DNA from: Halomicrobium urmianum
GTDB taxonomy: Archaea; Halobacteriota; Halobacteria; Halobacteriales; Haloarculaceae
Length of the DNA stretch: 64,000 nt
Direction: 5' to 3'
NCBI RefSeq assembly: GCF_020217425.1
Contig: NZ_CP084090.1
Span: 558,001 to 622,000 of the forward strand
Shown here: positions 61,882 to 64,000 of the stretch, in pieces
Layout: each line of letters starts with the position of its first letter
Position numbering within the stretch: position 1 is the first letter of the stretch
The notes under the pieces: model-generated
Seen by the model: the letters and a program-made list of their open reading frames with translations, nothing else
Told to the model about the DNA's origin: nothing
The model's database searches: none
Program-made: the position numbers and the translations under genes

Positions 61882-62028
61882 TACGTCGAGTCAGGTGGCT
61901 GGCGCGCTTAGTGGTTGCGGACCCCGCGCCCGGTCGGGCTGGAGCGCTCCGTGCTGGCGGCCTGCTAGCCTCCACCGATCGAAGCCCGAGCCCGAAAACA
62001 TATACCGACCGGCGGGGTCGACTTCGGC

Positions 62029-62619
62029 ATGACCAATCGCCGCAGCTACGCCGTCGGTGCGGTCGCCGGCGCGCTCGCGTTCGTGCTCGCGTACGTGCTG
62101 GTGTACGCGCTGACCATCTCCGCGGTGCGGGACTCCCTGTTCACCGGCGTCGCGGAGGCGTTCGGCGACGAGGACGCCGCCTGGAAGGTGGTGGGGTGGC
62201 TGTTCTTCAACGCCCAGTTCGTCACGACGACCATCACCGTCGACCTGCCGCTGGTCGGCGGCACCGACGCGGTGAACTTCATCGCGGAGAGCGACTCGCT
62301 GTCGCCGGTCCTGTACCTGCTCCCGCCCGGCCTGCTGACGGTCGCGGGCCTGGCGACGGCGCGACTGGAGGGGGCCGCAGACGTCGGACGTGCACTCCGG
62401 ATCGGCCCGTCGGTGGCGCTGGGCTACCTCCCGCTGGCCGTCCTCGGCGCGCTCCTGTTTGCGGTCACCGTCGGCGAAAACAGCGGCGGCTCGCCGACGC
62501 TGGTGACGGCCGTCGGCCTCGCTGGCGTCGTCTACCCCCTCGTCTTCGGGACGCTCGGGGCCGCAATCGGAGCCGCGTCGAGCGGCGAGGAATCGCGGGC
62601 GACGCCCCGGTCGTCGTAG
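62029..62619 (+). CDS. Multi-pass membrane protein, family unknown
   Basis: A 196-residue protein with about five helices: AVGAVAGALAFVLAYVLVYA, KVVGWLFFNAQFVTTTITVD, LYLLPPGLLTVAGLATARLE, IGPSVALGYLPLAVLGALLF and AGVVYPLVFGTLGAAIGAAS. The start at 62029 is 147 bases from the divergent rfcL. Similar proteins are common among haloarchaea without a known role. The loop after helix 1 is acidic. Confidence 0.7.
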   Translation: MTNRRSYAVGAVAGALAFVLAYVLVYALTISAVRDSLFTGVAEAFGDEDAAWKVVGWLFFNAQFVTTTITVDLPLVGGTDAVNFIAESDSLSPVLYLLPPGLLTVAGLATARLEGAADVGRALRIGPSVALGYLPLAVLGALLFAVTVGENSGGSPTLVTAVGLAGVVYPLVFGTLGAAIGAASSGEESRATPRSS

Positions 62620-62697
62620 CCGACACACCGGCCCGGACGGCCCGTGCGTGGCATCCGCAGGCGAGCCAGTTTTGCTTCTGACAGTCCAACGTCAGGT

Positions 62698-63837
62698 ATG
62701 GTCTCGACCTCGAACGTCCTCGGCGTCGGGAAGCGCGTGTTCAGCGACTTCTCGGAGAAGAACGTCACGTTCATGGCCGCGGGGCTGGCGTACTACGCCT
62801 TCGTCTCGCTCGCGCCGGCGTTGCTACTGCTCGTTCTCGTGCTGACGACGCTCGGTGTGGGGCTCAAACAGCGGATCGTCCAGACGGTCCAGAACTACGT
62901 GCCCGGCCCGGTGTCGAGCGTCGTCGCGCAGATCCTCCAGAGCGAGGCCTCGATCGCCGGCACGGGGATCATCGGGCTCGTCGTCATCCTCTGGGGCGCG
63001 CTCAAGATCTTCCGCGGGCTCGACACCGCGTTCTCGGAGATCTACGAGACCGAGTCGGACAACTCCTTTACCGACACGCTCCGGGACGGGCTCGTCGTGC
63101 TCCTGGCGATCCTCCTCGCGGTGGTGACCGTGGTCGGCGCCACGCTGATCTTCGGCATCTTCGCCGACACGATCCCCCTGCTCGGCCTGCTGACGCCCCT
63201 GATCCTCGTGGCCGGGCTCGCGCTCGCTTTCTACCCGATGTTCTACGTCTTCCCCGACGTCGACATGGAGCTGAAAGACCCTGTTCCCGGGGTGCTGTTC
63301 GCGGCCGTCGGCTGGGCGATCTTCCAGGGACTGTTCCAGGTGTACCTGTCGTTCAGCGATCCGGGATCGGGCGGCTTCGCGGGCGGCATCATCGTCGTCA
63401 TCACCTACCTCTACTTCTCCAGCCTCGTCTTCCTGCTCGGGGCCGTCCTCAACGCCGTGCTCGGCGGCCACTCCTCGGGCAAGCCCGGCGGAGTCGGCAG
63501 GGGTTCGGCCACTCACAGGACGGTCCGGAAGGAGTCGCTGGACCGGCGCGAGCTGGGCAACTACCTCGACGGGCTCCGGACAGATCTGCTGGGCTACGAC
63601 GGCGTCACGCCCTCGCCGACCCAGGGCGAGGAGGAACACGGTCCGCCCGAGGGCGACGTCCGGCTGGTCGAGCACGCCTCCGCCGACGGAGACGAGCGGT
63701 CGGTCACCCTCCAGTGGGAGGTCGCGGAGGACCGTCCCGAGGGGCCGGCAGCGGACGCTCGGAGCCCCGAGGACGCCGGCGCAACCCGACGCTCGGGCGA
63801 CTCCGGCAGGCCGCGGGGGGCGGGCGGCGACGACTGA
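62698..63837 (+). CDS. YihY/BrkB-family membrane protein
   Basis: A 379-residue protein with six helices of the YihY/BrkB family, opening MVSTSNVLGVGKRVFSDFSE at the ATG at 62698. The VTFMAAGLAYYAFVSLAPALL segment and the GALKIFRGLDTAFSEIYETE loop are family landmarks, and DPVPGVLFAAVGWAIFQGLF and VVITYLYFSSLVFLLGAVLN complete it. The C-terminal 110 residues are acidic, hydrophilic and probably cytoplasmic. Function in this family is unclear (proposed transport or cell-envelope role). Confidence 0.85.
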   Translation: MVSTSNVLGVGKRVFSDFSEKNVTFMAAGLAYYAFVSLAPALLLLVLVLTTLGVGLKQRIVQTVQNYVPGPVSSVVAQILQSEASIAGTGIIGLVVILWGALKIFRGLDTAFSEIYETESDNSFTDTLRDGLVVLLAILLAVVTVVGATLIFGIFADTIPLLGLLTPLILVAGLALAFYPMFYVFPDVDMELKDPVPGVLFAAVGWAIFQGLFQVYLSFSDPGSGGFAGGIIVVITYLYFSSLVFLLGAVLNAVLGGHSSGKPGGVGRGSATHRTVRKESLDRRELGNYLDGLRTDLLGYDGVTPSPTQGEEEHGPPEGDVRLVEHASADGDERSVTLQWEVAEDRPEGPAADARSPEDAGATRRSGDSGRPRGAGGDD

Positions 63838-63930
63838 TCCCGGCCGAGCGACGGCGACTGCGTCCCGGAACACCGCGATCGGACCGACGGCTCCGACACG
63901 CTTTTGCCGCCGTCCCGCCACCCACCGGTG

Positions 63931-64000
63931 ATGACGCGCGGGCCGCGGGAGCAACTGGCAGAGAAGATGGCCGGCGAGATCGCGCTCAGCGACGACCCCG
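63931..64000 (+). CDS. HTH-type regulator, N-terminal part (cut by window end)
   Basis: A partial frame from an ATG at 63931 (MTRGPREQLAEKMAGEIALS). The PREQLAEKMAGEIALSDDP opening is typical of haloarchaeal Xre/Cro-type HTH regulators. The DNA-binding domain lies beyond position 64000, so only the family hint can be given. A GTG is located three bases earlier. Confidence 0.6.
   Translation, partial: MTRGPREQLAEKMAGEIALSDDP

Overview
The window is chromosomal DNA from a halophilic archaeon (class Halobacteria). GC content is high, the proteins are very rich in Asp and Glu, starts are often GTG or leaderless with an AT-rich box 25-30 bases upstream, and secreted proteins carry twin-arginine signals with a lipobox. 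Typical archaeal genes are present: RadB, the RFC large subunit, Cdc48, an intron-bearing elongator tRNA-Met, HTH_10 (Bat-type) regulators and haloarchaeal DUF7282 repeats. I cannot place it to genus from the sequence alone.

Layout. 1-9.6 kb is housekeeping: PhoU, RadB, a RNase H-fold protein, LarC (nickel-pincer cofactor) with a His-rich insert, a universal stress protein, Cdc48, and a four-CBS protein fused to a ribosome-hibernation-like domain. 9.7-15.7 kb holds a lycopene-cyclase-domain membrane protein, an HTH_10 regulator divergent from a Dps-like ferritin plus 2Fe-2S ferredoxin pair, small zinc and winged-helix proteins, a broken HNH endonuclease and tRNA-Val. 16.8-20.7 kb is the trpDFEG operon with ATGA/GTGA overlaps. 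21.5-24.7 kb is a cobalamin-dependent ribonucleotide reductase carrying a low-GC tract at its active site.

24.8-38.9 kb is mostly membrane and secreted proteins: two AI-2E-type permeases, a TVP38-type protein, a cupredoxin-sugar dehydrogenase fusion, a GDP-mannose hydrolase-like Nudix protein, and an overlapping pair encoding a DyP-like Tat lipoprotein and an FG-GAP/CRTAC1 lipoprotein. It also holds a decayed sulfite-oxidase fragment, tRNA-Met, and two copies of an about 86-bp palindromic element. 39-49.2 kb looks like a solute-uptake area: GH2 beta-mannosidase, an orphan LIV-type binding lipoprotein, and a complete Dpp/Opp-type ABC operon (dppABCDF).

49.7-64 kb includes a third copy of the palindromic element that supplies the stop codon of a small gene, a RNase H-like protein lacking its last catalytic Asp, malic enzyme, a CtaA-like protein, and a 1,803-residue secreted repeat protein. 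After these come RfcL, two membrane proteins and the start of an HTH regulator cut by the window end.

The most unusual items are the giant secreted protein (about sixteen 23-residue Gln/Gly-Ala repeats, PEGA-like modules and eight DUF7282-like modules), the palindromic element family with covarying hairpin tips, the low-GC tract over the RNR thiyl-radical cysteine, and the DyP-like/FG-GAP lipoprotein pair. No CRISPR array, prophage or complete insertion sequence was seen.
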